DNA of 10,572 nt from an uncultured Oscillospiraceae bacterium (GTDB lineage Bacteria; Bacillota; Clostridia; Oscillospirales; Oscillospiraceae), in NCBI GenBank assembly GCA_934565425.1, contig CAKTHW010000052.1, forward strand, positions 1 to 10,572, written 5' to 3'. A program made the translations under genes and the position numbers. Below, one piece after another: positions 1-7,683 of the stretch. Each line of letters opens with the position of its first letter. Within the stretch, counting starts at the first letter, position 1. Below the pieces are notes generated by a model. It was not told the DNA's origin. It did not search any database and was given only the letters and a program-made list of their open reading frames with translations.

Positions 1-35
1 CAGTTGGATTTGACGAAGTACACGACACTTTCCAC
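1..35 (-). CDS. 5' end of a further operon gene (partial, unidentified)
   Basis: Downstream of the SDR stop codon, the minus strand carries a perfect AGGAGG (43-48), a 7-nt spacer and a GTG codon at 33-35. The reading frame stays open to the window edge and encodes (M)ESVVYFVKSN. The start lies only 16 bp beyond the SDR stop, so the gene is very probably the next member of the same operon. Eleven codons are too few to assign a family. It could be another tailoring enzyme, transporter subunit, immunity protein or regulator of the peptide cluster. The start codon is GTG, and no ATG in the same frame is as well placed. Confidence 0.55.
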   Translation of the reverse strand, partial: MESVVYFVKSN

Positions 36-51
36 AAAGATTCCTCCTATC

Positions 52-822
52 TCAGACCGCGGTATAGCCGCCGTCTACCATCAGATTATGGCCGGTGATC
101 ATGGACGCCTGGTCGCTAGAGAGGAACAGGATGGCGTTGGCCACGTCCTCCGGCCGGGCGTAGCGCTTGAGGGGGATGCGCTGCAAGTATTTCCGCTTGT
201 AGTTGGCGTTGTTGAGCACGTCCCGATTCTTGTCGTTGAGGATATAGGTGGGCGAGATGGCATTGACTTGGACGCCGAAGGCCGCCCACTCCAACGCCAG
301 CACCCGCATCAGCCCCAACAGGCCGCTCTTGCTGGCGCAGTAGGCCGCTCGCATGTGGTTGCCCACCACGGCGTGTTGGGAGGCAATGAAGATCACATTG
401 CCTCCCCGGTCCAACAGGGAATCCCGCGCCACTTGCTGGGTCAGGAAGAAGCTGCCTTTTAAATTCAGGTCCATCAGGTAGTCCCAGACATCTTCCTCCA
501 CGTCCACCGCCTTTTCCAAAAAGTTCATTCCGGCGATGTTCACCAAAATATCCACCCCAAAGCCGTCCTGGCGTATCTGGGCAGCTGCCGACTGAATTTG
601 CGCCGTCTCCACCAGGTCGGCACAGTAGACGTGGACGGCGCAGGTGGGATAGCGCCCCTCCAGTTCTCGCGCCTGAGCTTCCAGGGCGGCACGCTGTTCC
701 GGCTTGTCCAGCAGGAGCAGGCGCTGCGCCCCGGAGGCGCTGTAGCTTTGGGCGACTGCGTGGCCTAGCTGGCCTGCCGCGCCGGTGATGAGGATGGTCT
801 TGGTTTGAAAGGTAAGTTCCAT
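52..822 (-). CDS. Short-chain dehydrogenase/reductase (SDR), putative precursor-threonine oxidase
   Basis: The protein is 256 residues, the usual size of a classical SDR. Visible motifs are the Rossmann nucleotide loop TGAAGQLG (13-20), Asp39 at the end of beta-2 (suggesting NAD rather than NADP), NIAG (95-98), Asn120, and the catalytic triad Ser148, Tyr161 and Lys165 in the YCASK context. The C-terminus MVDGGYTAV is typical of the family. By general sequence it resembles 3-oxoacyl reductase or sugar-acid dehydrogenase types. It starts 6 bp after the permease stop and is the last complete gene of the peptide operon. In context I infer that it oxidises the beta-hydroxyl of the precursors' C-terminal Thr to a ketone, after which the beta-keto acid would decarboxylate, as in threonine 3-dehydrogenase chemistry. 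The family call is firm; the substrate is inference. The RBS (GGAAGAG, inside the end of the permease gene) is weak and somewhat distant. Confidence 0.9.
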   Translation of the reverse strand: MELTFQTKTILITGAAGQLGHAVAQSYSASGAQRLLLLDKPEQRAALEAQARELEGRYPTCAVHVYCADLVETAQIQSAAAQIRQDGFGVDILVNIAGMNFLEKAVDVEEDVWDYLMDLNLKGSFFLTQQVARDSLLDRGGNVIFIASQHAVVGNHMRAAYCASKSGLLGLMRVLALEWAAFGVQVNAISPTYILNDKNRDVLNNANYKRKYLQRIPLKRYARPEDVANAILFLSSDQASMITGHNLMVDGGYTAV

Positions 823-828
823 GTTTCG

Positions 829-2052
829 TTACGCTCTCTTCCATTTGAATGCCTTCATGGTGCCATAATGTACCACGCCCCGGCTGAACAGCCGCGCACC
901 CAGCACCGCCAGGACGGCCACGGCGGCGTACAGGATGACCAGGGACAGGGCCAGCTCGCCCACTCCAGCGAAGCCGATCATATAGCGGACGAACATGACG
1001 GCAGGCGACGTGAAGGGGATGTAGGAGCAGGCCATGGTCAGAGTGCTGTCCGCCTGGAGGGCGAAGATGCTGACGAAGAACTGCACCATGGCCAGCATCT
1101 CCACCGGCACCAGGGTGGTGGTCAGGTCGTCGTTGCTGTTGACGATGGAGGCGATGGCCGTGTTGATGAAGGAGTAGAGCAGGAAGCCGCCGATGAAGAG
1201 GAGCAGGAAGGCTGCGATCTCATGGGGCTGCAAGGGCGAGAGGGTGACGCCCAGGTTGCTCAGGCTGGACAAATCCACGCCGGAGAGCTGATAGGATGCC
1301 ACGAAGCAGACCACGATGCCCACCAGCTGAATCAGACCGGTCAGGCCAATGGAAAGGGTGACGCCCAGGTAGAAGGGCAAGGGCTTGATGGAGGTGGTGA
1401 CCACTTCCATGACCTTGTTGGTCTTGAGGTATGCCACCTCGTTGCCGGAGGCGCAGGAGTACATGACGATGGCGATGGTCATGAGCATATACAGGATGTA
1501 GGTGCTCCAGAAGTTCTCCGACTCCTGTACCGGATTCACCGCCTGGAAGGCCACCTGCCGGGTCACCGTGGCCACCTCTTCCGGCGTCAGCTTGCTCTGT
1601 TCCAAGTTCTGCTGCTGGTAGATGCCCTGCACCAGGTTGAGCAGTGCCTGTGCGTCCGCTGTGGACACGCTGCCGCTGTCATAGACGGTCAGGGTCACGT
1701 TGCCGCCCTCTTCGGTCAGCACGGCGTAAGCCTTTTCGTCCTCCTTGACCCCGGTGGTGATCTGCGCCTTGGTCAGGTCCTTTTTCTCGGAGAAATCCAG
1801 GGTGATGTCCGCAAAATAGTCCTTGGGCAGCTCCGCCGTCTCCATGGACAACTGGAACATCCCCGTCCGATCCACTACGTACAGGGGCTGCTTGTCCCCC
1901 TCCTGGGTGAACAGGTTGAGCAGGAAGCAGGAGGAGAGGCTGATGACGCAGAGCAGGACGGTCACGATGAGATAGACCTTGCTGCGCATCTCCTTCTTCA
2001 GGTAGTAACCAAATACCGTGGCGAAATCGCCCATCACGCTTTTCTGTTTCAT
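829..2052 (-). CDS. ABC transporter permease, NatB/ABC-2 type
   Basis: The protein is 407 residues. One hydrophobic segment near the N-terminus (about 27-48) is followed by an extracytoplasmic domain of about 130 residues (50-180), then by about five or six further membrane segments (about 182-202, 228-254, 279-301, 316-333 and 366-388). This is the layout of NatB-like ABC-2 permeases, and the stretch EVAYLKTNKVMEVVTTSIKP (205-224) matches the cytosolic coupling region common in that family. The start codon overlaps the ATPase stop as ATGA, so the two are translationally coupled and form one transporter. In this operon it probably exports the mature peptide or protects the producer by expelling it from the membrane. 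NatAB-type transporters do both elsewhere, and sequence alone does not separate export from immunity. Confidence 0.9.
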   Translation of the reverse strand: MKQKSVMGDFATVFGYYLKKEMRSKVYLIVTVLLCVISLSSCFLLNLFTQEGDKQPLYVVDRTGMFQLSMETAELPKDYFADITLDFSEKKDLTKAQITTGVKEDEKAYAVLTEEGGNVTLTVYDSGSVSTADAQALLNLVQGIYQQQNLEQSKLTPEEVATVTRQVAFQAVNPVQESENFWSTYILYMLMTIAIVMYSCASGNEVAYLKTNKVMEVVTTSIKPLPFYLGVTLSIGLTGLIQLVGIVVCFVASYQLSGVDLSSLSNLGVTLSPLQPHEIAAFLLLFIGGFLLYSFINTAIASIVNSNDDLTTTLVPVEMLAMVQFFVSIFALQADSTLTMACSYIPFTSPAVMFVRYMIGFAGVGELALSLVILYAAVAVLAVLGARLFSRGVVHYGTMKAFKWKRA

Positions 2053-2948
2053 GCTTCCACACCTTCCTCGCCGACCAGATTTAAGAAGATTTCCTGTAAC
2101 GATTCCTGGGAGCGCTCCAGCGCGTCCACCGGCACCTGGGCGTCCACCAGCTTCTTCAAGACATCATGGAACGTGGGGTTTTCTTTGGTGCCCAGGCGTA
2201 CCTTGTACTGGTTCGCCCCCACTTCCTCTGCCGCCAGACCGGCGGGCAGGGCGCCGCCTGCGGTGCTGAACCGGACGAAGCGCTCCCCGTACCGAGCCTT
2301 GAGGGCTTCCAGGGGGCCGTAGTACACCCGCTTGGAGCGGTTGATGATGCAGATGTCCTCGCACACCTGCTCGATGAGGGGCAGCTGATGGCTGGACACC
2401 AGGATGCACTTCCCCGCGTCCCGCAGCTCCTGGAGCAGGCGGATGACCATCTGCATATTCACCGGATCCAAGCCGCTGAAGGGCTCATCGAAGATGATGA
2501 CCTCTGGGTCATGCACCAGGCTGGCGATCATCTGGATCTTTTGCTGGTTGCCTTTGGACAGGCTCTCCAGCTTGCTTTTTTGGTACTGGGGGATCTCCAG
2601 CCGCTCCAGCCAATGCTGGATGGACTGGTTGGCCGCCTTGGTGCTCATCCCCTTCAGCCGTGCCAGAAAGAGGAGCTGGCTCTGGACGGTCTCCTTGGGG
2701 AACATCCCCCGTTCCTCCGCCAGGTAGCCTACATGCTTCAGCTCTAACCCCTGCTCTCGGTGATCGACCAAGATCTTACCGCTGTCCATGGGAATGAGCC
2801 CCAGGAGGGAGCGGATGGTGGTGGTCTTGCCGGAGCCGTTGCGGCCCACGATAGCGGTGATCTTCCCGCTCTGGAAGGAGAAGCTCATGCCATCCACAGC
2901 ACAGAAGCTCCCATAATATTTGGTCAGATTTTCAACTGTAATTTCCAT
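2049..2948 (-). CDS. ABC transporter ATP-binding protein (NatA-like)
   Basis: The 299-residue ATPase has Walker A GRNGSGKTT (35-43), a Q-loop region YLAEERGMFP in which Glu stands where Gln is usual (75-84, as in many NatA-type ATPases), the signature LSKGNQQ (130-136), Walker B VIIFDE (150-155), the D-loop SGLD (158-161) and the switch His187. A C-terminal extension of about 90 residues follows the nucleotide-binding domain, as in NatA/BcrA-like proteins. AAAGGAA lies 8 nt before the ATG. The gene begins 21 bp after the protease stop and overlaps the permease start by 4 bp. It powers the adjacent permease for peptide export or self-protection. The NBD call is certain; the substrate is inferred from context. 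Confidence 0.93.
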   Translation of the reverse strand: MEITVENLTKYYGSFCAVDGMSFSFQSGKITAIVGRNGSGKTTTIRSLLGLIPMDSGKILVDHREQGLELKHVGYLAEERGMFPKETVQSQLLFLARLKGMSTKAANQSIQHWLERLEIPQYQKSKLESLSKGNQQKIQMIASLVHDPEVIIFDEPFSGLDPVNMQMVIRLLQELRDAGKCILVSSHQLPLIEQVCEDICIINRSKRVYYGPLEALKARYGERFVRFSTAGGALPAGLAAEEVGANQYKVRLGTKENPTFHDVLKKLVDAQVPVDALERSQESLQEIFLNLVGEEGVEA

Positions 2949-2969
2949 CGCACAAATTCCTTTCTCAAC

Positions 2970-4160
2970 TCACATCATCTGGGTCAAGCGCCGATAATCC
3001 TGCCGGATCATCCCGCTGGCGTGGCGGAGGGTTCGATAAAAGTCGGACACCATAATAGCCGCGCCCACACACAGCAGCCCCCATTTCACCCAGTCCTCTG
3101 CCGGCAGGTGCGTGCTGATAGCGTACAGGTTGTACCCCCAGAACATCGGCTTGAACAGCAGCGATGCCACTCCATATCCGGCCAGCAGCCGCCGCTGCCC
3201 AGCAGGCATCCGCAGCTCTGGCAGGGTGCTTCGGTGGAAGAAGGTGGCATAGGCCATCAAAAATCCTTTGTCCATCAGGTTGTTCACCTGAAGCACGGCG
3301 CTCAGGAACCAGTAGCCGTCTAGCTTGACCAGGGGAATTAAGTTGTACACGCTCACCACCAGGTTGGACAGGGCGAAGTAGTAGAAGGGCAGCACTCCCC
3401 GCCCAAACAGGGTCAGCACAAAGGCCAGGAGCAGGAAGGCCACACCCAAAAAGGAGTTCACATACACCCCCGCCAGCGCCACCCGTGCCCGGTGCTTGGG
3501 GGATTGAATCTTGTAGACGTCGGTGACGTCACAGTAGAAGCAGGGGATGAGGAAGAAGAGCAGCAGCCCCATGGACTTCACTTCCCCGCCGTACTTTTTG
3601 CACACCACCGCATGAGCCAGCTCATGGGCGGCCAAACTGAATAAGAGCAACACCGCCGTGATGCCAATATCCACCCAGCTGAACTGGAGGGTGATGGCCG
3701 GTTCCTCCGCCACCGTCCCGCTCAGGGTCTGGGCCACGCTGTAGGCCACGATGCCCACGCAGGCCAGCAGGAGCAGGAAGAACAGGATGAGGCTCTTGCG
3801 GGTGAAGAACTTACTGTAGACCGGGTACACCCGGTGGATGACCCGCTCCACGTTGAACTCCACCAGCTTGATCTTGGTCAAGTCCAACGGCTTCTTCCCT
3901 GCCGCCTGCCCTTCCGCCGGTTGGAGGAAGCCCCACTGGTCGAATTTCTCGTCCAGCAGTTTCCGTTGCGGCTCCGCCAGGGTCTGCGCTCCCTCCAGGC
4001 CGGGGAGGGTCTGGGTGGTGTGGAGCTTTTGCAGCAGGTAGCGGGTCTCGGCGCCGCCCAGGCGGACGTAGCGGCCGGAGGCGGTGTTTTTGACCAGGTA
4101 GAAGGTCTCAGGGTTCTGGGCGCGCTGGTCGGGAAAAATCTCCAAATGGTTCACAAACAT
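2970..4160 (-). CDS. M50-family membrane metalloprotease with PqqD-like N-terminal domain
   Basis: The protein is 396 residues. The zinc-binding HELAH (179-183) lies in a hydrophobic segment (about 166-187), and a second metal ligand is offered by the LDG motif at 280-282 in the context LIPLVKLDGYW; together these define M50/site-2-type proteases. Further hydrophobic segments lie at about 123-141, 196-208, 229-252, 257-277 and 358-372. Residues about 10-85 are soluble and read like a PqqD/winged-helix domain (FYLVKNTASGRYVRLGG, then a helical stretch), the fold used in RiPP systems to hold leader peptides. The gene starts 12 bp after the aminotransferase stop, with a G-rich GAGGGGG as RBS. 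Such proteases in RiPP clusters usually cut the leader from the peptide at the membrane. I infer that role here, with the N-terminal domain presenting the precursor. Active-site residues are intact. Confidence 0.88.
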   Translation of the reverse strand: MFVNHLEIFPDQRAQNPETFYLVKNTASGRYVRLGGAETRYLLQKLHTTQTLPGLEGAQTLAEPQRKLLDEKFDQWGFLQPAEGQAAGKKPLDLTKIKLVEFNVERVIHRVYPVYSKFFTRKSLILFFLLLLACVGIVAYSVAQTLSGTVAEEPAITLQFSWVDIGITAVLLLFSLAAHELAHAVVCKKYGGEVKSMGLLLFFLIPCFYCDVTDVYKIQSPKHRARVALAGVYVNSFLGVAFLLLAFVLTLFGRGVLPFYYFALSNLVVSVYNLIPLVKLDGYWFLSAVLQVNNLMDKGFLMAYATFFHRSTLPELRMPAGQRRLLAGYGVASLLFKPMFWGYNLYAISTHLPAEDWVKWGLLCVGAAIMVSDFYRTLRHASGMIRQDYRRLTQMM

Positions 4161-4172
4161 CCGGTCACCCCC

Positions 4173-5429
4173 TCACAGCAGCCGCCCCAGGATGGAGAGG
4201 ATCTTCTGGACGCAGCGCTCCAACTCCGCCTCGGTGATGAGGAAGGGCGGGAAGAAGCTGACGCCTCGGTTGAAGGGCTCATTGTTGTACATATACACCA
4301 AAATGCCCCGTTTCTTGAACAATTCCACCACCTGGAGCATTTGCAGGCTGTCAAACCGCTTGGGGAAATCCACCGCCGCCATCAGCCCCAGGCCACGGAC
4401 GCTGGCGCGTCCCGCCAGGCCCTCCCGCAGCCGGGTCAGCAGCAGTTCGCCCTTCTCCTTCACGTGGAACTGGTCATAGTTTTTCATGCAGTCCAGCATC
4501 CCCATGGCCGCCGCCACGGCAACGCCGTTGCCGCCCTGGGTAGAGAAATGTTCCAGACTGGCGCCCTGCTCTGCGAACAGGTCGGCGCAGGATTGGGAAA
4601 AGACCAGGACGCCCAGGGGCAGATAACCATTGTTGATGGCCTTGGACAGGCAGACCAAGTCGGGGGACAGCTCCGCCTGCTGCCAAGCGAAGGGAGTACC
4701 CGTTCGGCCAAAGCCGGTGGCCACCTCGTCTGCCACCAACAGCACATCCCTTTCCCGACAGCGCTGCTGAATGTGCTGGAGGACTGGGTTGGGGATGGGC
4801 ACCACCCCGCCGGAGGCCATCACCGGCTCCACGATGAAGCCTGCCAAGTAGTCCCCTTCCCGCTCCCACAAGCCATCAATGGCCTGGAGCCAGGCTTCCT
4901 CATCTTCGTAGTCTGCTGGAACAGACACCCAGCAGATCTCCGGCACCAAGGGACGGTAGACATCGGTCAAGATCTGGTCGATGCCGCTGACGCTCATGGC
5001 GCCATAAGAGGTGCCGTGGTAGGACAAGGTGAAGGCTGCGATGCGCCGGCGCTCCGGACGGTTCCGGAGGCATTGGTACTGGCGGCAAGTCTTGATGGCC
5101 GCCTCCACTGACTCCGAGCCGCTGCAGGTGTAGAGGACGCAGCCAAAGTCCCCCATCCACCGGAGCAGCCGCTGGGCGTACTGGGTCTGAATGTCCGAGG
5201 AAAACACCAGCAGGTTGGAAAAGGGCAGCTGCTCCATCTGCTTGTTCACCACCGCCTTGATCCGTCGCTCGGAATAGCCCAGCGGCATATTCCAAAGGCC
5301 GCTGCACAGATCCAGGTAGCGCTTGCCGTTCTGGTCAAACACATACATCCCGTCCCCACGCACCAGCGTGCTCTCATAGGCTCCCCATCCAAAGGGGTAG
5401 CCGCTGCGGATGACTCCATTCCCATTCAT
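4173..5429 (-). CDS. Class III PLP-dependent aminotransferase
   Basis: The protein is 418 residues, normal for class III (acetylornithine/omega-amino acid type) aminotransferases. It shows the phosphate-binding region TCSGSESVEAAIK (101-113), the YHG that stacks on the cofactor (137-139), the cofactor-binding Asp234 in VADEVATGFGRTG (232-244), the Schiff-base Lys263 in LSKAINNGYLPLG (261-273) and Thr297 in HFSTQGG. All expected PLP contacts are present, so the enzyme should be active. It lies 13 bp after the SPASM gene with GGAG 8 nt before the ATG. In the proposed pathway it converts the C-terminal aminoacetone-type ketone on the decarboxylated precursor to a primary amine, giving a 1,2-propanediamine end. 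Class III enzymes commonly act on terminal ketones or aldehydes and amines, which fits. The peptide substrate is inference; the family is certain. Confidence 0.93.
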   Translation of the reverse strand: MNGNGVIRSGYPFGWGAYESTLVRGDGMYVFDQNGKRYLDLCSGLWNMPLGYSERRIKAVVNKQMEQLPFSNLLVFSSDIQTQYAQRLLRWMGDFGCVLYTCSGSESVEAAIKTCRQYQCLRNRPERRRIAAFTLSYHGTSYGAMSVSGIDQILTDVYRPLVPEICWVSVPADYEDEEAWLQAIDGLWEREGDYLAGFIVEPVMASGGVVPIPNPVLQHIQQRCRERDVLLVADEVATGFGRTGTPFAWQQAELSPDLVCLSKAINNGYLPLGVLVFSQSCADLFAEQGASLEHFSTQGGNGVAVAAAMGMLDCMKNYDQFHVKEKGELLLTRLREGLAGRASVRGLGLMAAVDFPKRFDSLQMLQVVELFKKRGILVYMYNNEPFNRGVSFFPPFLITEAELERCVQKILSILGRLL

Positions 5430-5442
5430 ACGCTTCGCTCCA

Positions 5443-7671
5443 TTATCTCTTGATGGGTCGATACATTGCCCCGGACTCGTTCAATACCTTGGCAATGGTC
5501 TCGACCATAGTCTGATTTTCTTCTGTCTCCGTGTGCAGCCGCTCCTGTAACCGCGCTACGATGCCCTCCACTGGCAGACGCTTGAACAGCATCTCGGAGA
5601 ACAGGGCGAACTGGGGGCTGATACGGAAGAACTTCCCGCTGGCGGCGGACCACAGCACATGCATCTCGCCGCCGTCCGTGAACAGGTAGCTGAACTTGGG
5701 GAAGTAAGGCAGCTCGTTGCCCGTGTCCATCGGGTCGGTCAGGTTGTACATATACTCGCTGGTCACCTTCAGCTCCTCCGGCTTCCGGTTCCGCAGGACG
5801 GGGATAGAGGAGGTCATGTCCAGGTACACCAGCCCCGCCATGATGTAGTCGATCACATAGGTGCGGTGGCGCATAATGTCGCAGTAATCGGACATGAACG
5901 CCGGCACCTGGGTGCATTTGGTGCACCAGCTCCGAGCCACGCAGTGGTTGCAGTCCCGCTCCTTGATCTGGTTCTCCTTTTGCACGTAACAGTTCTGAGT
6001 CAGCTCGAAAATGGCCTGTTTTTGGGTACCAATGGGGTGGTCAAAGTTGGAACAGAGGTACACGTTGCCGTCGCCGGTGAGCTGGATGCGGGGGAGCTTA
6101 TCCACCATGCAGGTGCCGCTCTTCATGAACCGGCAGTAGTTTTTCAAGTACCCGTAGGCCAGGGGCAGACCGGCAAAGGTGTGGGTCTCCTTGAACTGCT
6201 CCGCGTCCGCTAGGAAGCAGGCGTAGTCCTCCGGCGTGTCCACCGAGAACAGGTAGAAGGCCGCCTGGGGCGTGCCGAACGCCCCTTCCAGCTCTGCAAT
6301 GCGGCGTTTCCCCTCCGTGTACGGGATCTCCCGAATCTTCTGGGGCGCGTGGTAGGCCAGGTCATCCACACAGAGGTAGTCATCCACCATCCGCAGCAGG
6401 TTGCTGCCGATGGCGTTGTGGTGGAGCTTCTCCGCCTGATCCGCCGCATAGGTGGGGTCTGCCACCGTGGCCACCCCCGCCTGGTCAAAGGTCAGCGCCG
6501 TCCCGCGGTCTGCGTTCTGGGTGGGATTCCAGTAGATAGAGGAGTTGATGCTGGCCAGTTCGTTGATGGTTTCGTACATGGTTTCGTCCAGTTTGTCCGC
6601 CAGCACCTCCACGTGCTTCACGTAGCCATCCAGCACCACGCCGGAGTAGACGCCGGTGCGGCTCTTCACAAAACCCTTGGAGAAGGGCACGTAGCGCAGC
6701 GCCGTGGCGCGGAGCAGGCTGCCCCAGGCCAGGTCTGCTGTATCGGGGATGGTGCCGTGGACGGTCAGGTGGAGCTGACCCTGTTCGGCGGCGGTCACCA
6801 GCTGCTGCCAGATGGGGTGCGGCTGCGCCAGCAGGGCGCCGTCCAGGGTGACGGCTGCCAGCTTGCCCGCCTGGAGCAGCCGCTCCAGCTCTGCCGCCTC
6901 TTTGGTCAGGTTCCAATCCGCCTCCAGAGAGACGTCCCAAGCCACGGCGTCCAGGTCATCCGGGCAGGCGTCCAGGATGTTGCCGCTGACGGGGCAGTGG
7001 TAGCGCAGGGGCGCTTCGTTCTGGGAAAAGCACGCTAAGACCTGTGCCAGGTACGTCTTATCCCGGAAGTGCAGTCCCGAACAGGGCACCGTCTTCCGTT
7101 CCTCCTGGTGCAGGCCGTGAAACGCCTCTTCGATTTTCTCCACGTCCGTGGCCACCCCACGCACATCCCGGTATTCCAGGCTGCCGTCTTGCCGCACACG
7201 TCCGAACCAGATGCCGAACTTCTCCCCATCTCGGGGCAGGATGATCTGCTGCGCATAGGGCGAGCACTTCATCAGCGGCTGTCCCTTCTCTGCGCCCAAC
7301 AGCTCTGCCAAAGCCTCCTCCGGCGCTCCGTCGGCGATGGTGGTCACTGTCTCTTCCGCCTGGCAGTTCAAATCCGAGCCGCCGTAGAGCAGGTAGATGG
7401 GCAGCTCTTCCAGCTGGGCAATGCGGCAGGCCAGGGCGTTGACCAGCAGCTTGTTCTCCTCATTGGCCACCAGCACCAGACCATCGTCCGCGATGGACAG
7501 CACATCCTCCGCCAAGTCGTTGAGAGAAGGCAGGGTGTCGTCTGTGTAGGCGATGGAATGGACGCCCCGCCCCTTCAGATAGCTCCGCAGACAGGCGGTG
7601 GCAGCGGACTGGGCAGCCACAAAGAATCCGTTCTCATTCCGGACGAATTCCAATACACACAGGTTCAACAT
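5443..7671 (-). CDS. SPASM-domain protein with degenerate radical SAM fold and C-terminal PqqD-like domain
   Basis: The protein is 742 residues. Residues about 35-130 resemble a Rossmann-type cobalamin-binding region (LVLVANEEN, then PIYLLYGGSD). The SPYAQQIILPRD stretch (137-148) and the following barrel-like region (about 150-360) resemble B12-type radical SAM enzymes of RiPP clusters. Where CX3CX2C is expected (after GIWFGR, about 153-163) there is no Cys, and no CX3CX2C exists anywhere in the protein. The SPASM region is intact: C521-X13-G535-X4-C540, then C574-X2-C577-X5-C583-X2-C586, and C597, enough ligands for two auxiliary 4Fe-4S clusters. Residues about 657-738 (SYLFTDGG, SGKFFRIS, then alternating helices) look like a PqqD/RRE leader-binding domain. 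The start is set by AGGAGG 7 nt before the ATG, which sits 12 bp after the methyltransferase stop. The likely role is precursor recognition and/or electron transfer in threonine oxidation. Function is inferred. Confidence 0.8.
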   Translation of the reverse strand: MLNLCVLEFVRNENGFFVAAQSAATACLRSYLKGRGVHSIAYTDDTLPSLNDLAEDVLSIADDGLVLVANEENKLLVNALACRIAQLEELPIYLLYGGSDLNCQAEETVTTIADGAPEEALAELLGAEKGQPLMKCSPYAQQIILPRDGEKFGIWFGRVRQDGSLEYRDVRGVATDVEKIEEAFHGLHQEERKTVPCSGLHFRDKTYLAQVLACFSQNEAPLRYHCPVSGNILDACPDDLDAVAWDVSLEADWNLTKEAAELERLLQAGKLAAVTLDGALLAQPHPIWQQLVTAAEQGQLHLTVHGTIPDTADLAWGSLLRATALRYVPFSKGFVKSRTGVYSGVVLDGYVKHVEVLADKLDETMYETINELASINSSIYWNPTQNADRGTALTFDQAGVATVADPTYAADQAEKLHHNAIGSNLLRMVDDYLCVDDLAYHAPQKIREIPYTEGKRRIAELEGAFGTPQAAFYLFSVDTPEDYACFLADAEQFKETHTFAGLPLAYGYLKNYCRFMKSGTCMVDKLPRIQLTGDGNVYLCSNFDHPIGTQKQAIFELTQNCYVQKENQIKERDCNHCVARSWCTKCTQVPAFMSDYCDIMRHRTYVIDYIMAGLVYLDMTSSIPVLRNRKPEELKVTSEYMYNLTDPMDTGNELPYFPKFSYLFTDGGEMHVLWSAASGKFFRISPQFALFSEMLFKRLPVEGIVARLQERLHTETEENQTMVETIAKVLNESGAMYRPIKR

Positions 7672-7683
7672 AACACTTCCTCC

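Noticed and set aside
5443..7671. A catalytically active radical SAM enzyme
   Set aside because: The fold and SPASM cysteines suggested it at first, but no CX3CX2C motif is present in the 742 residues, so I do not call SAM-radical activity.
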